DNA of 64,000 nucleotides from an uncultured Methanolobus sp. (GCF_963667555.1 NZ_OY763421.1:1939562-2003561), one strand, 5' to 3'. Shown: positions 8,846 to 18,400, numbered from the stretch's first letter. The notes: a model not told the origin generated them from the letters alone. Numbers and translations: made by a program.

Positions 8846-10134
8846 TTACTATTTGCGAACCGCATGTAAAAGGTATCAGCCATGAAAAAGTTAATAGTGG
8901 CTTTATTTATGGACTACGGCTAGCCTATCCTGAAGAGAAAATTCGATTCTACGCAGATATTACACATATAATTGCCATCAAAGATATTCTGGATATCGAT
9001 AAAATCAATATTGAAAATATCGAATATGTTCCTATCAAATTCCATGATCTATATAGCATAAAAGGTATGTTTACATATTATTTTCTATTTAATAGGATAT
9101 TTACAGAAGTGCAGGAAGCAGGAACAAACAAGATTTTCTTCTTATCTATGAATCCCACCACCCTTTATATAATCAAAAAACTGAAGTTCAAAAAAAAGTA
9201 TAAAGAAATGAAGTTCACTTTAGTTCTTCATGGAAGATTTGACAACATAGCATATGATGATGCTACTGGAATAGATTTGCCTCTTAAAAGTATTAAGAAT
9301 AAACATCGTGTTCAATTAGATTATACTGTGCAAATGCTAAAACAAATGAAGCTTATAGCGGCATCCAAAATACTAATCTCAAATGTTCTTAATCGTTTTA
9401 TAATGCCTTGGCATTTAATATCCGAAAAAGTATTCACAGATAAGAAAATATTACTATGGGAACACTCCACAGATTATAAATATATAGCATTATCACCCCA
9501 TATTATCAAAAATGCAGAAAAGTATCTGAATGTAAAGGAACTGAATATGTACGCGGTCATCCTTCCTACAATATTCAAGAAGCCTAATAATTACCCTACC
9601 AATGAATATCCTAAATTTGCAATTTTCGGCTATGGCAACCCATTAATGTTACATAATATACTGATTCAACTCTCACAGAAAAATATTAAGAATACATATG
9701 AGATTCGTATTATTGGAATGGATAATAGAGGTACCTCACAGTTTCCTAACGTCACATGCCCAAGCCCTGGAAAAAGGCTTGATAGGAATGAAATGGAAAA
9801 ATATGCAGAAGACATCGATATGTTCTTGATATTATATGATAAAACTCGTTATAGACTCAGTTGTAGTGGATCAATCCTAGAATCTCTTTCTTATACAAAA
9901 CCGATACTGCATTTTGATAATGATTGCATCAATTTTTTCAACAAATCGGAAAATCCAATCGGAATCCGTTGTAACACCCTTGAGGATTTTGTAAACAAAA
10001 TGGAAGATATTATTGAGAATTATGAATCTTATCGCCCTGAATTCCAAAAATTCAGAAATAATATCCTTAAATTACGCAATGAATGCTCCATTGAAAGCTC
10101 AGTGATCACATTAAAAGAGAGCTTTACATGGTAA
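8842..10134 (+). CDS. Probable glycosyltransferase of unknown specificity
   Basis: A 430-residue soluble protein that I do not recognise by family. The C-terminal half has a GT-B-like order: FAIFGYGNPLMLHNILIQL, IRIIGMDNRGT, then EKYAEDIDMFLILYDKTRY and GSILESLSYTKPILHFD, which resembles the donor-binding loop of GT4-type enzymes. The N-terminal half has alternating strands and helices without a catalytic motif I can name. It overlaps the upstream epimerase gene by four bases and is the last gene before the 112-base promoter gap at 10135, so it closes the first glycan operon. Confidence 0.6.
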   Translation: MITICEPHVKGISHEKVNSGFIYGLRLAYPEEKIRFYADITHIIAIKDILDIDKINIENIEYVPIKFHDLYSIKGMFTYYFLFNRIFTEVQEAGTNKIFFLSMNPTTLYIIKKLKFKKKYKEMKFTLVLHGRFDNIAYDDATGIDLPLKSIKNKHRVQLDYTVQMLKQMKLIAASKILISNVLNRFIMPWHLISEKVFTDKKILLWEHSTDYKYIALSPHIIKNAEKYLNVKELNMYAVILPTIFKKPNNYPTNEYPKFAIFGYGNPLMLHNILIQLSQKNIKNTYEIRIIGMDNRGTSQFPNVTCPSPGKRLDRNEMEKYAEDIDMFLILYDKTRYRLSCSGSILESLSYTKPILHFDNDCINFFNKSENPIGIRCNTLEDFVNKMEDIIENYESYRPEFQKFRNNILKLRNECSIESSVITLKESFTW

Positions 10135-10186
10135 GTATCCAGATTAACTACAATAAACTAAATGCGCCCAATAATTAAAAACGAAC

Positions 10187-10196
10187 TTTATATAAT
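10187..10196 (+). promoter_or_regulatory. TATA box candidate for the pseudaminic-acid-like operon
   Basis: TTTATATAAT with the purine-rich AAAACGA just before it (BRE-like) lies 51 bases before the pseB start, in a 112-base gap that separates two otherwise tightly packed gene sets. Transcription would begin near 10217-10222. Confidence 0.55.
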
Positions 10197-10246
10197 AAAA
10201 TGTACATAATATGTGCATACATCCATAACCTTGAGTTGGTAGACAC

Positions 10247-11233
10247 ATGCAAGATACAACAATTGATGGATCTTTATTTGAAGGAAAAAATATTCTTCTT
10301 ACAGGAGGAACAGGTTCTTTTGGAAAAAAATTCACAGAAATAATTCTAAGAGAACATAACCCCAATAGTTTGAGAATTTATTCAAGAGGAGAGTATAATC
10401 AATACAAAATGCAGCAGGAATTCAATGATAAAAGACTTCGCTTTCTGATAGGGGATGTCAGAGACAGGGAAAGACTTTATCGTGCAATGAACGGAGTTGA
10501 CATAGTAGTCCATGCTGCTGCATTAAAGCAAGTCCCTGCATGCGAATATAATCCAATAGAAGCTATCAAAACTAATATAGATGGTTCTGTGAACATCATC
10601 GATGCTGCAATTGACAATTCAGTAGAAAGAGTGATGGCAATCAGTACAGATAAAGCAGTCCACCCGGTAAATCTCTATGGCGCAACAAAGATGGTTGCTG
10701 AGAAACTATTCGTTCAGGGGAACACTTACACCGGTAAAGGAAGGACAAAGTTTAGCTGTGTAAGATATGGAAATGTAATTGGAAGCCGTGGCAGTGTGAT
10801 ACCACTCTTTAAAGAACAGAAAGAAAATGGTAAACTAACGATCACTGATGAAAGAATGACACGCTTCTGGTTGACACTTGATCAGGGTGTACATTTTGTG
10901 CTTAACTCAATTCAAAGAATGACAGGTGGAGAAATATTTGTTCCAAAAATCCCCAGCATGAAAATAACCGATCTTGCAGAAGCTATTGCCCCGGAAGCAA
11001 ATAAAGAATTTACAGGGATCAGGCCTGGAGAAAAACTGCATGAGATAATGATAACAGAAGATGAATCCAGACATGCAAAAGAATTCTCAGATTACTTTAT
11101 AATTGAGCCTGAGTTCCCATTTTGGAAAAAGCAAGCAACTAGTTCAGGAAAAACTCTGCCTGATAACTATCGCTACTCCAGTGACATTAATGATGACTGG
11201 CTTACTATAAACGATTTTGAAAAAATGATATGA
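10247..11233 (+). CDS. pseB: UDP-N-acetylglucosamine 4,6-dehydratase (inverting), PseB/FlaA1 type
   Basis: A 328-residue enzyme with the LLTGGTGSFG nucleotide loop at 18-26 and the PseB/FlaA1 catalytic set: TDK at 134-136 and YGATK with Tyr 144 and Lys 148, placed exactly as in H. pylori FlaA1 shifted by three. The first step of pseudaminic acid synthesis is dehydration and C5 inversion of UDP-GlcNAc to a 4-keto-6-deoxy-L-arabino sugar, the substrate of PseC encoded two genes downstream. Related enzymes also feed other deoxyaminosugars, but with PseC and PseI following, the Pse-like pathway is the best reading. It is the first gene after the promoter at 10187. Confidence 0.92.
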   Translation: MQDTTIDGSLFEGKNILLTGGTGSFGKKFTEIILREHNPNSLRIYSRGEYNQYKMQQEFNDKRLRFLIGDVRDRERLYRAMNGVDIVVHAAALKQVPACEYNPIEAIKTNIDGSVNIIDAAIDNSVERVMAISTDKAVHPVNLYGATKMVAEKLFVQGNTYTGKGRTKFSCVRYGNVIGSRGSVIPLFKEQKENGKLTITDERMTRFWLTLDQGVHFVLNSIQRMTGGEIFVPKIPSMKITDLAEAIAPEANKEFTGIRPGEKLHEIMITEDESRHAKEFSDYFIIEPEFPFWKKQATSSGKTLPDNYRYSSDINDDWLTINDFEKMI

Positions 11234-11239
11234 TTTGCA

Positions 11240-11641
11240 ATGTTATATGACAGATTAAAGCGGATCAAACATAAAAGAGATGACGGATGGCTTTCTGAAG
11301 TCATCTCGATGAACTATGATGATGAGCCTTTTAATTGCATACACAGCTATATAGTATCGATTGAGCCTAATAGAACAAGAGCAAACCATTACCATAAAAA
11401 GAAAGAAGAATGGGTTGCGTTGGCTGCCGGGAAGATCAAACTGTCACTAAAAGATATTATTACCGGTAGATTTGAAGAAATCACTATGGATTCGCAGTCC
11501 TATACATATGAAGTTATCCACATACCACCTTTTGTTGCTCATGCTGTTACTAATGTTTCTGAAAGAGAGGCAAGTCTGATAGTATTCAGTAAAAATCCGG
11601 AAGACAAAGAAGATACTATTCCTTATGAGGTTGTATCATGA
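11240..11641 (+). CDS. Cupin-fold sugar-nucleotide modifying protein (WxcM/FdtA-like)
   Basis: A 133-residue single-domain cupin: NRTRANHYHKKKEEW supplies the HxH-type metal or substrate site, followed by EVIHIPPFVAHAVTN. This resembles the WxcM/FdtA group of 3,4-keto-isomerases and related dTDP-sugar epimerases in polysaccharide clusters, but it could also be a non-catalytic cupin. It lies 6 bases after pseB and overlaps pseC by four bases, so it is co-translated with both. Its role in a pseudaminic-like pathway is not established; it might isomerise the PseB keto product. Confidence 0.7.
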   Translation: MLYDRLKRIKHKRDDGWLSEVISMNYDDEPFNCIHSYIVSIEPNRTRANHYHKKKEEWVALAAGKIKLSLKDIITGRFEEITMDSQSYTYEVIHIPPFVAHAVTNVSEREASLIVFSKNPEDKEDTIPYEVVS

Positions 11642-12771
11642 TCCCTTATGGACACCAGACAATTGATGATGAAGATATCAGTGAAGTCGTTAAGGTCTTG
11701 AAAAGTGATTGGCTGACCACCGGACCAAAAATAAAAGAGTTTGAAGATGATCTTTGCAAGTACATTGGATGCGAGCATGCAATAGTCATGAATAGTGGTA
11801 CCAGTGCACTGGATGTTGCTGTAGCGTCTTTAGACTTACCGAAAGGGTCTGAAGTAATTACAACACCATTTACATTTGCAGCTACCAGCAATGCACTTCT
11901 TTATAATGGGATTAGGCCTGTTTTTGCAGATATCAAAGAAGGAACAAGAAATATCGATCCTGAAGATATCAGGCAGAAGATAACTGAAAAAACAAAAGCC
12001 ATTTTATATGTCGATTATGCAGGTCATCCATGTGAGATTGAAGAGATTAAAGAAATAGCAATAGAACATGACCTTTATATGATAGAAGATGCCTGCCATT
12101 CACTGGGATCCAGCTATCACGGGAAAAAAGTAGGAACACTTGCAGACCTTACTATTTTTAGCTTCCACCCGGTAAAACCCATAACTTCCGGAGAAGGAGG
12201 GGCTGTTGTCACTAACAACGAGGATCTTGCAACGAAAGTCAGGATGCTACACAGCCATGGAATTGATAAGGACGCTGCTTCCCGCTATGGTCCAGATGCT
12301 GGCTGGGCATACGATATGAAGTTGTTAGGCCGTAATTATCGCATGACTGATATTCAAGCAGCGCTTGGAATATCGCAATTAAAGAAAATAGACCTTTTCA
12401 TACAGAAAAGGAACAAAATTGCTTCACAATACAATGAACTCTTTGAAGAATGCAACCTTATAAGTACTCCCCATACTGAAAAAGGAATAATCCACGGATG
12501 GCATATATATACTATACTGCTTGACGAAAAAATAAACCGGGATCTATTCTTTAAATCAATGAGGAAAAATAACATTGGAGTAAATCTTCATTATATACCT
12601 GTTTACAGGCACAGCTATTACACAGAGAACTTTAGTTTTGACAAAGCAGACTACCCGGTCACAGAAGATGTATTTAAAAGAATAATTACTCTCCCAATAT
12701 TCCCGTCTATGACACACGAAAATATTGAATATGTAGCATCTACTGTATCAAAAATAGTTAATGACCAATAA
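11638..12771 (+). CDS. pseC: UDP-4-keto-sugar aminotransferase, PseC (DegT/DnrJ/EryC1 family)
   Basis: 377 residues, normal for PLP-dependent sugar aminotransferases. The PseC look is strong from the N-terminus (MIPYGHQTIDDEDI, LKSDWLTTGPKI). The PLP pocket is visible: NSGTSAL near 52-58, EDACHSLGS near 150-158, and the Schiff-base lysine in SFHPVKPITSGEGG (Lys 180). It should aminate the PseB product at C4. Translationally coupled to the cupin gene upstream by an ATGA overlap. Legionaminic-type aminotransferases are similar, but the gene follows an inverting PseB. Confidence 0.92.
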   Translation: MIPYGHQTIDDEDISEVVKVLKSDWLTTGPKIKEFEDDLCKYIGCEHAIVMNSGTSALDVAVASLDLPKGSEVITTPFTFAATSNALLYNGIRPVFADIKEGTRNIDPEDIRQKITEKTKAILYVDYAGHPCEIEEIKEIAIEHDLYMIEDACHSLGSSYHGKKVGTLADLTIFSFHPVKPITSGEGGAVVTNNEDLATKVRMLHSHGIDKDAASRYGPDAGWAYDMKLLGRNYRMTDIQAALGISQLKKIDLFIQKRNKIASQYNELFEECNLISTPHTEKGIIHGWHIYTILLDEKINRDLFFKSMRKNNIGVNLHYIPVYRHSYYTENFSFDKADYPVTEDVFKRIITLPIFPSMTHENIEYVASTVSKIVNDQ

Positions 12772-12796
12772 AATCCTGTAATAAAGAGCTGTTACT

Positions 12797-13525
12797 ATGA
12801 ATGTTGTAGGAATAATCCAGGCCAGAACTGGATCAACCAGATTACCCGGAAAGGTTGTTAAAAAGATAGGGGATGCAACAATTCTGGAGATATTACTGAC
12901 CAGATTAAAAAATGTAACTGCTCTGGACGAAATAGTAGTTGCTACAACTACCAGAAAAGAAGATGACATTATCGAAGAATTATCCTTGCAGAATGATGTT
13001 AATGTATTCAGAGGATCTGAAAACAATGTGTTGGACAGATATTACAAAGCTGCTGAAAAATATAATGCAGACATAATTGTGAGGATTACAAGCGATAATC
13101 CATTAGTTAGTCTGGATCTCATTTCATATCAAGTCGACTATTTGATCAGAGAGAATTGTGACTATGTAAATTCAAAAGGAATAATATTAGGCACAGGTGT
13201 CGAAACCTTTAGTTTCGAATCACTTAAAGCGGCATGGGAAAATGCAAGAAATGAATATGAGACTGAACACGTTACTCCTTATATATATGAGCACGAGAAT
13301 ATTTTTAAAATAAAAAATGTAAGCCAGCTCAAATTCTTAGAAAGAAACGATATCAGATTGACTATTGATACTCAGGAAGATTTCGATATCTATCTACAGT
13401 TAGAGAAGGTTTTTGGAGACCTGACAAAACCGACCCTTTGTGAAATAGTCGAGCATTTAGACAAAAATAAAGATATGAAAAGTATAAATCAGAATATCGT
13501 ACAAAAAAATTATCGTGATACTTGA
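12797..13525 (+). CDS. SpsF-like cytidylyltransferase (probable CMP-nonulosonate synthetase)
   Basis: A 242-residue nucleotidyltransferase beginning VGIIQARTGSTRLPGKVVKK, the nucleotide-binding loop of the SpsF branch of the acylneuraminate cytidylyltransferase family, followed by DEIVVATT, DRYYKAAEKYNADIIVRIT and SDNPLVS. In this setting it would activate the nonulosonic acid made by PseI with CTP, as PseF does. It belongs to the SpsF (spore coat) type rather than the usual PseF, so the product may be a variant of pseudaminic acid. Lies 25 bases after pseC. Confidence 0.8.
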   Translation: MNVVGIIQARTGSTRLPGKVVKKIGDATILEILLTRLKNVTALDEIVVATTTRKEDDIIEELSLQNDVNVFRGSENNVLDRYYKAAEKYNADIIVRITSDNPLVSLDLISYQVDYLIRENCDYVNSKGIILGTGVETFSFESLKAAWENARNEYETEHVTPYIYEHENIFKIKNVSQLKFLERNDIRLTIDTQEDFDIYLQLEKVFGDLTKPTLCEIVEHLDKNKDMKSINQNIVQKNYRDT

Positions 13526-13567
13526 TCCTGTGTGTAATATGCTAAGTACCTGATAAAGGTGAGAAAA

Positions 13568-14452
13568 ATGCTCTCAAGACTAACGCTTGGAACAGCGCAA
13601 TTGGGTTTGAATTATGGAATAAATAATAAATTGGGAAAACCACATAAAGAACAGGCTTTGTCAATACTTGAATCTGCATATTCAAACGGTGTTACTTCAT
13701 TTGACACTGCAAGTGCCTATGGGAACAGTGAAATAATTATAGGGGATTTTGTCGAAAATAAAGAACGTTCAAAATGTTATATTGTCTCAAAGTTAGAACC
13801 ATTGGCTAAAAACAATGTAATCCAGGATAATCTTGAAAAGAATATATTTTCAAAGATCAACTCATCGCTTAATAATTTAAAAACAGAGTATATTGATAAC
13901 TACTTAATACATGATTTCAAAGATATTGGTCACTATAAGGACCTAGTTCCTGTACTTGTAAAAGCCAGAGAAGAAGGTTTGATAAGAAACATTGGTGTTT
14001 CAGTATATTCACCTTCTGAAGCAGAAACCATACTTACCATGAATGATTTTGATGCAATACAGGTACCCTTGAATATTTTAGACCATAGGTTCCTTAAAAA
14101 TTCTCTCCTTAAAAGATTAAAAGAAAATGGATTTACTATATTTTCCAGAAGCGTGTTTCTTCAGGGGCTGCTATTCATGGATCCAAATAAACTCCCTGTG
14201 AATCTGCTGGCTGCAAGAAGCCACTTGATGAATATTAATCAATTAGTCCAGGACAATAACATCAGTATATCCCAATTAGCACTGAATTTTGCAAGAGTCA
14301 TTAAAGAAATTGATTCTATAATTATAGGCGTTGACTCAGAAGAACAACTTGAACAAAATATAAGAGATTTTAATATTGCAGGATCTTTTGACATTGATGC
14401 ATCAATTCTTGAGAATGCGGATGAATCGATAATTGATCCAAGAAGATGGTGA
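13568..14452 (+). CDS. Aldo/keto reductase
   Basis: 294 residues with the AKR barrel signature TLGTAQLGLNYG, then the catalytic tetrad: FDTASAYGNSE (Asp, Tyr), VSKLEP (Lys) and YLIHDF (His). ATG 13568 has GGTGA five bases upstream; an in-frame GTG inside that site is rejected. AKR genes of this type often travel with SpsF-like cytidylyltransferases in nonulosonate and surface-sugar clusters. It may reduce a keto group of the sugar or its acyl substituent; the substrate is not known. Confidence 0.85.
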   Translation: MLSRLTLGTAQLGLNYGINNKLGKPHKEQALSILESAYSNGVTSFDTASAYGNSEIIIGDFVENKERSKCYIVSKLEPLAKNNVIQDNLEKNIFSKINSSLNNLKTEYIDNYLIHDFKDIGHYKDLVPVLVKAREEGLIRNIGVSVYSPSEAETILTMNDFDAIQVPLNILDHRFLKNSLLKRLKENGFTIFSRSVFLQGLLFMDPNKLPVNLLAARSHLMNINQLVQDNNISISQLALNFARVIKEIDSIIIGVDSEEQLEQNIRDFNIAGSFDIDASILENADESIIDPRRW

Positions 14453-14458
14453 TGAACT

Positions 14459-15250
14459 ATGTTATTAAAGGACATGTTTGATCTGAAAAACAAAGTAATC
14501 CTCATTACCGGAGGAAGCGGCCATCTGGGAAAAAGCATGTGTGAAGCACTTGCAGAATATGGCGCCACATTGATAGTTGGGAGTAGGGACGTTGAAAGAA
14601 ATAGAGAATTTTCAGAACAACTGACCAATGACTTTGGAAATGAAAATTGTCCGCTAATGATTGATGTTTCAAGTTCTGAAAGCATCAACAATACAGTGAG
14701 ATATATAACTCAAACTTATGGCAAAATTGATGTTCTTATAAATAATGCATCCTTTGGAGCTGGCAGAGACATTCTGTCTATGACAAATGAGCAATGGGAA
14801 ACAGGTATTGATGGCACCGTTAATTCTGTATTTAGATGTACAAAGGCAATTTTACCTCACATGCTTGAAAATGGTTACGGGAAAATAATAAACATATCTT
14901 CAATGTATGGATTGGTGTCTCCAGATGTTTCGATCTACGAGAACAATGATTATTACAATCCTGCAAACTATGGAGCAGGAAAAGCAGCAATAATACAATT
15001 CACTAAATACGTTGCAGCAGTTTATGGCAAATATGGAATAAATTCCAACTCCATCTCACCCGGGCCTTTTCCAAGTGTAAAAGTACAAAATGACACACAG
15101 TTTGTTGATAGGCTGACAGAAAAAGTCCCTTTAAAGAGAATAGGAAATCCAGATGATTTAAAAGGCGCCGTCCTATTGTTATCTTCAAATGCTTCTAACT
15201 ACATTAACGGAGCTAATATAGTGATAGATGGAGGATGGACAATATGGTAA
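14459..15250 (+). CDS. Short-chain dehydrogenase/reductase (classical SDR)
   Basis: A 263-residue classical SDR: ITGGSGHLGKSM cofactor loop, NNAS at the end of strand 4, catalytic Ser in INISSMYGLVS, and YGAGK (Tyr and Lys), then NSISPGPFP and a C-terminal GANIVIDGGW. Start ATG 14459 has GGTGATGA just before it, six bases after the AKR stop. Together with the AKR it makes two reductases in a row, more redox steps than the textbook Pse route needs, so the final sugar is probably an epimer or reduced variant. Confidence 0.88.
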   Translation: MLLKDMFDLKNKVILITGGSGHLGKSMCEALAEYGATLIVGSRDVERNREFSEQLTNDFGNENCPLMIDVSSSESINNTVRYITQTYGKIDVLINNASFGAGRDILSMTNEQWETGIDGTVNSVFRCTKAILPHMLENGYGKIINISSMYGLVSPDVSIYENNDYYNPANYGAGKAAIIQFTKYVAAVYGKYGINSNSISPGPFPSVKVQNDTQFVDRLTEKVPLKRIGNPDDLKGAVLLLSSNASNYINGANIVIDGGWTIW

Positions 15251-15320
15251 ATATAGTTAACAAATACAAGCTAACATATATTTATAGTGAAAAATATATT
15301 ATGCTGTAGAAGGTGAGCTT

Positions 15321-15854
15321 TTGAGAGCAAGAATATTAGAAGCAGATGGACTCTATTTATCGAATATGGAGTTCACGGATCTGGAAAATATCAAAATTTG
15401 GCGCAATGAACAAATGTCCATACTCCGACAGTGGAAGCCCCTCACTGACAGCAATCAGGAAAAATACTGGCAGATTATTGCAAGTAGCAGCGATTCAGTT
15501 TTGTTTTCTATCATTAACGAAAAGGATGAATTGGTCGGATACTGCGGACTCACCAATATAGATTACATTTCTTCCAGGGGAGAATTGTCCTTTTTGCTTG
15601 ATACCAGAATTGATTCCGATATATCCTTGCACGATAAATCATTAATTGCAGTCCTCAAAATGCTTTGCGAATATGGATTTAAGCATCTTAATCTGAATAA
15701 AATATTCACAGAAACATACGATTACAGGAAGGATCATATTAAAACTCTGGAATCTTTTGGCCTGAAAAAAGAAGGTGTTCTTCGAAAACATGTTTTTAAA
15801 AATGGAGAATACCACGATAGTATAATACATTCTATATTAAGGAATGAATATTAA
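15321..15854 (+). CDS. GNAT N-acetyltransferase, PseH-like, TTG start
   Basis: 177 residues with the PseH/RimJ type of GNAT fold: LSNMEFTDLENIKIWRNEQ, LVGYCGLTNID, ELSFLLD and the C-terminal FKHLNLNKIFTETYDYRKDHIKTLESFGLKKEGVL-type segment in short pieces. In the Pse pathway PseH acetylates the new 4-amino group. TTG 15321 is the start because AGGTGA lies four bases before it and no ATG or GTG precedes it in a plausible place. A TATA-like stretch around 15276-15288 in the 70-base gap may give an extra promoter. Confidence 0.8.
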   Translation: MRARILEADGLYLSNMEFTDLENIKIWRNEQMSILRQWKPLTDSNQEKYWQIIASSSDSVLFSIINEKDELVGYCGLTNIDYISSRGELSFLLDTRIDSDISLHDKSLIAVLKMLCEYGFKHLNLNKIFTETYDYRKDHIKTLESFGLKKEGVLRKHVFKNGEYHDSIIHSILRNEY

Positions 15855-15868
15855 TAGAAGGGATCTTT

Positions 15869-16804
15869 ATGTTTTTCAAGAACAAAAAAGTATTAGTTAC
15901 TGGCGGAGCAGGTGTAATTGGGAAAGAACTTATTGACATGCTCAGAAAACAAGAAGCAATAATAAGATGTGTTGATTTTCAGGAGAAGCCAAAAGAACTG
16001 GAAAACATTGACTATTACCAGATGGATCTTTCAAGACCCGATAACCAATTTTTGTTCCGCTTTGAACCTGAATATGTATTTCACCTTGCCGCTGATTTTG
16101 AACGAACAGAGGAAAGAAAAGACTTCTGGGAGTCTAATTTCAGAAATAACATACTGGCATCTCATTATATGATCGATCAAATAATAAGGATTCCTTCGTT
16201 GAAAAAAGTTATTTTTGCATCCAGCTACCTGATATATGATAAAAAGCAGTACAGGGACATTAATGAACAGAACCTGTTAAGTGAAGATTGCAACATAAAT
16301 CCCAGAAACCTTGTTGGTGTTGCAAAACTCCAGACAGAAGCTGATCTGGAATTCCTTGGCAGGAATAACGAATATCCTTTCGATTGTGTGTCTGCAAGAA
16401 TATTCAGAGTATATGGAAAAGGGTCACGCGATATAATTTCACGATGGGTAAGAGACATTCTTCAGAAGAAGGACATAATATTGTTCAATGAAGACAACCG
16501 TTTTGATTATATATTTGCAAAAGATGTCGCTACAGGACTTTTGAAATTGGGTGAAAATGAAAAAGCTATCGGGATTTACAATTTAGGTACTGGTGAGTCT
16601 CCAAGAGTAAAAGATGTTGTTTCAATTTTAAAGAAGAATCTTGGGGATTTCAAAGTAAACACGATTGAATCCAAAGAAGAACTTGTAGAATCAAGTTGTG
16701 CAGACATAACTAAATTGCAAACTGACCTTTTGTGGAGGCCAGAATTCGATCTAGAATCAGGAATTAAAGAAATAATCGGTTATGAAAGTAAAAAGGATTA
16801 CTGA
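15869..16804 (+). CDS. NAD-dependent epimerase/dehydratase-like protein lacking the catalytic tyrosine
   Basis: 311 residues, extended SDR fold with LVTGGAGVIGKELIDML at the N-terminus, VFHLAADFERTEE, IFASSYLIYD, SARIFRVYGKGS and DYIFAKDVATGLLKL. The place of the YxxxK pair reads VGVAK: Val 149 replaces the tyrosine while Lys 153 remains. Without tyrosine, normal hydride-transfer chemistry is doubtful, so it may be a binding protein, use another acid, or act as a lyase. It lies inside the Pse-like operon between the acetyltransferase and the ATP-grasp gene. Confidence 0.75.
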   Translation: MFFKNKKVLVTGGAGVIGKELIDMLRKQEAIIRCVDFQEKPKELENIDYYQMDLSRPDNQFLFRFEPEYVFHLAADFERTEERKDFWESNFRNNILASHYMIDQIIRIPSLKKVIFASSYLIYDKKQYRDINEQNLLSEDCNINPRNLVGVAKLQTEADLEFLGRNNEYPFDCVSARIFRVYGKGSRDIISRWVRDILQKKDIILFNEDNRFDYIFAKDVATGLLKLGENEKAIGIYNLGTGESPRVKDVVSILKKNLGDFKVNTIESKEELVESSCADITKLQTDLLWRPEFDLESGIKEIIGYESKKDY

Positions 16805-16805
16805 A

Positions 16806-17762
16806 ATGCATGAAAATATCATTTTAATAACCAGTGCTTCCACAAAAGTATTGCTGGTAAAAGAATTTAAAAAAGCCTTAGTCGAAGAAAATGTAAAAGG
16901 TAAAGTAATTGGAATAGACATAAATCCCCTATCTGCTGCACTTTACTTCTGTGATGAATACAAAATATGCCCAAGACTTGATAATCCTGATTACTTAGAC
17001 TTCATTGAAAAACTCTGTATTGAGAAAAATGTAAATCTTATAGTTCCAACCAGAGATGAAGATGTACTCTATTTAGCAGCGAATAAAAAGTACCTTGAGA
17101 ACAGGACAAATGCCAAGATAATGGTTCCTGATATTGAAGTTGCAAACATATGTTCAGATAAATATGAGTTCTTCAAGTTCTTACAAAAGCATAATTTACC
17201 AACAATAAGATCATGGGCAGATATCTCTGAAGAAATTACATATCCATGTGTGTTAAAATCGAGAACTGGTGCTGGTGCCCGGAAGTTTTGCATTGTAGAG
17301 AGTGCAAATGATTTATCAGAAATCATCACAGATTTTGGTGACCCCATAATTCAGGAGTATGTAGAAGGTACTGAATACAGTATAGATTATTTTTCAGACT
17401 TAGAGGGGAAGTGCCTGAGTGTTGTGCCCAGAATAAGAATGCGAGTTATTTCCGGAGAGTCTAAAGTTGGAATGACGATTAATGATCAGGAAATATCTGA
17501 CCTTTGCGTTGAACTTGGTTCAAAATTGAATTTGATTGGGCATAATGTTATACAGTGTTTTAGAACAAACTCGGGAGAAATTAAGTTCATAGAAGTAAAT
17601 GCCCGGTTTGGAGGCGCCTCTAATTTAAGTTTTGCTGCAGGAAGAAGTACACCCCTCTATTTGCTTAAATTGTTGAATCAAAATCCAATTGAAATAACTC
17701 CCTTTAAAGAAAAACTGGTGATGCTAAGATATAGTGAAGACATATTTATTGATGCACCATGA
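16806..17762 (+). CDS. ATP-grasp family ligase
   Basis: About 318 residues from ATG 16806, placed directly after the upstream stop; an ATG at 16782 overlapping the upstream gene is the alternative. ILITSASTKVLLVKEF forms the N-terminal pre-ATP-grasp domain. The ATP-grasp core follows: KYEFFKFLQKHNLPT, CVLKSRTGAGARKFC (phosphate loop), IIQEYVEGTEYSIDYF and the metal site FIEVNARFGG. It looks like the carbamoyl-phosphate synthase/PylC group, which ligates a carboxylate to an amine. A role in attaching an amino acid or other carboxylate to the aminosugar is a fair inference, not shown. Confidence 0.82.
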   Translation: MHENIILITSASTKVLLVKEFKKALVEENVKGKVIGIDINPLSAALYFCDEYKICPRLDNPDYLDFIEKLCIEKNVNLIVPTRDEDVLYLAANKKYLENRTNAKIMVPDIEVANICSDKYEFFKFLQKHNLPTIRSWADISEEITYPCVLKSRTGAGARKFCIVESANDLSEIITDFGDPIIQEYVEGTEYSIDYFSDLEGKCLSVVPRIRMRVISGESKVGMTINDQEISDLCVELGSKLNLIGHNVIQCFRTNSGEIKFIEVNARFGGASNLSFAAGRSTPLYLLKLLNQNPIEITPFKEKLVMLRYSEDIFIDAP

Positions 17763-18400
17763 TTAAAGTAATTATTTTTGACCTTGACAATACTCTTTAC
17801 AATGAGTATGACTATGTGATCAGTGGGTTTAAAGCAGTTGCTTCATTTTTAGATAAAGAAGAATCTATTGACTATTGTGCAGCTTACTCATTATTACTGG
17901 AATCCTTTGTTTTGAATGGAAGAGGAAATAACTTTGACTACCTATGCCAAAAGCTAAACATTGATTCAGACATAACTAATAAACTGGTTGATGTTTACAG
18001 GAAACATTGTCCGGAGATAATACTAAGAGAGGACATAATTACTTTTCTCATAGACTTGGCTAAAAAATATACACTTTGTTTACTCACTAACGGCTGGGTT
18101 GTACCTCAAAAAAGAAAAGTTGCTGCTCTGAAGATCAATGAGTATTTTGATTCGATCATTTATTCACAACAGGATGGATTAGATTTTGCAAAGCCTCATC
18201 CAAAATACTTCGAACACATACTGGAATTATATGATATAGAACCGGAAGAAGCATTGATGATAGGAGATGACCCCATAGCAGACATCCAGGGTGCTCAAAA
18301 TGTTGGTATGCCCTGTTTTCAGGTTACAAATAAACTGGATGATGAAGAGAAGAAATATATTTCTCAATTACTGCAGGAATACTCTCAATCTAACATATAA
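17759..18400 (+). CDS. HAD-superfamily phosphatase
   Basis: 213 residues with all four HAD motifs: FDLDNTLYNE (nucleophile and acid Asp), LLTNGW, the lysine in FAKPHPKYF, and MIGDDPIADIQGAQ. The helical cap sits between motifs I and II, as in YjjG-like phosphatases. It overlaps the ATP-grasp gene by four bases, so the two are coupled. It could dephosphorylate a sugar or nonulosonate phosphate and so open a route around the missing PseG, but this is speculation. It lacks the extra domain of FkbH-type glyceryl-ACP enzymes. Confidence 0.85.
   Translation: MIKVIIFDLDNTLYNEYDYVISGFKAVASFLDKEESIDYCAAYSLLLESFVLNGRGNNFDYLCQKLNIDSDITNKLVDVYRKHCPEIILREDIITFLIDLAKKYTLCLLTNGWVVPQKRKVAALKINEYFDSIIYSQQDGLDFAKPHPKYFEHILELYDIEPEEALMIGDDPIADIQGAQNVGMPCFQVTNKLDDEEKKYISQLLQEYSQSNI

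Noticed and set aside
17759..18400. HAD protein as an FkbH-type glyceryl-ACP synthase
   Set aside because: It is a single HAD domain of 213 residues without the extra acyltransferase-like domain of FkbH.
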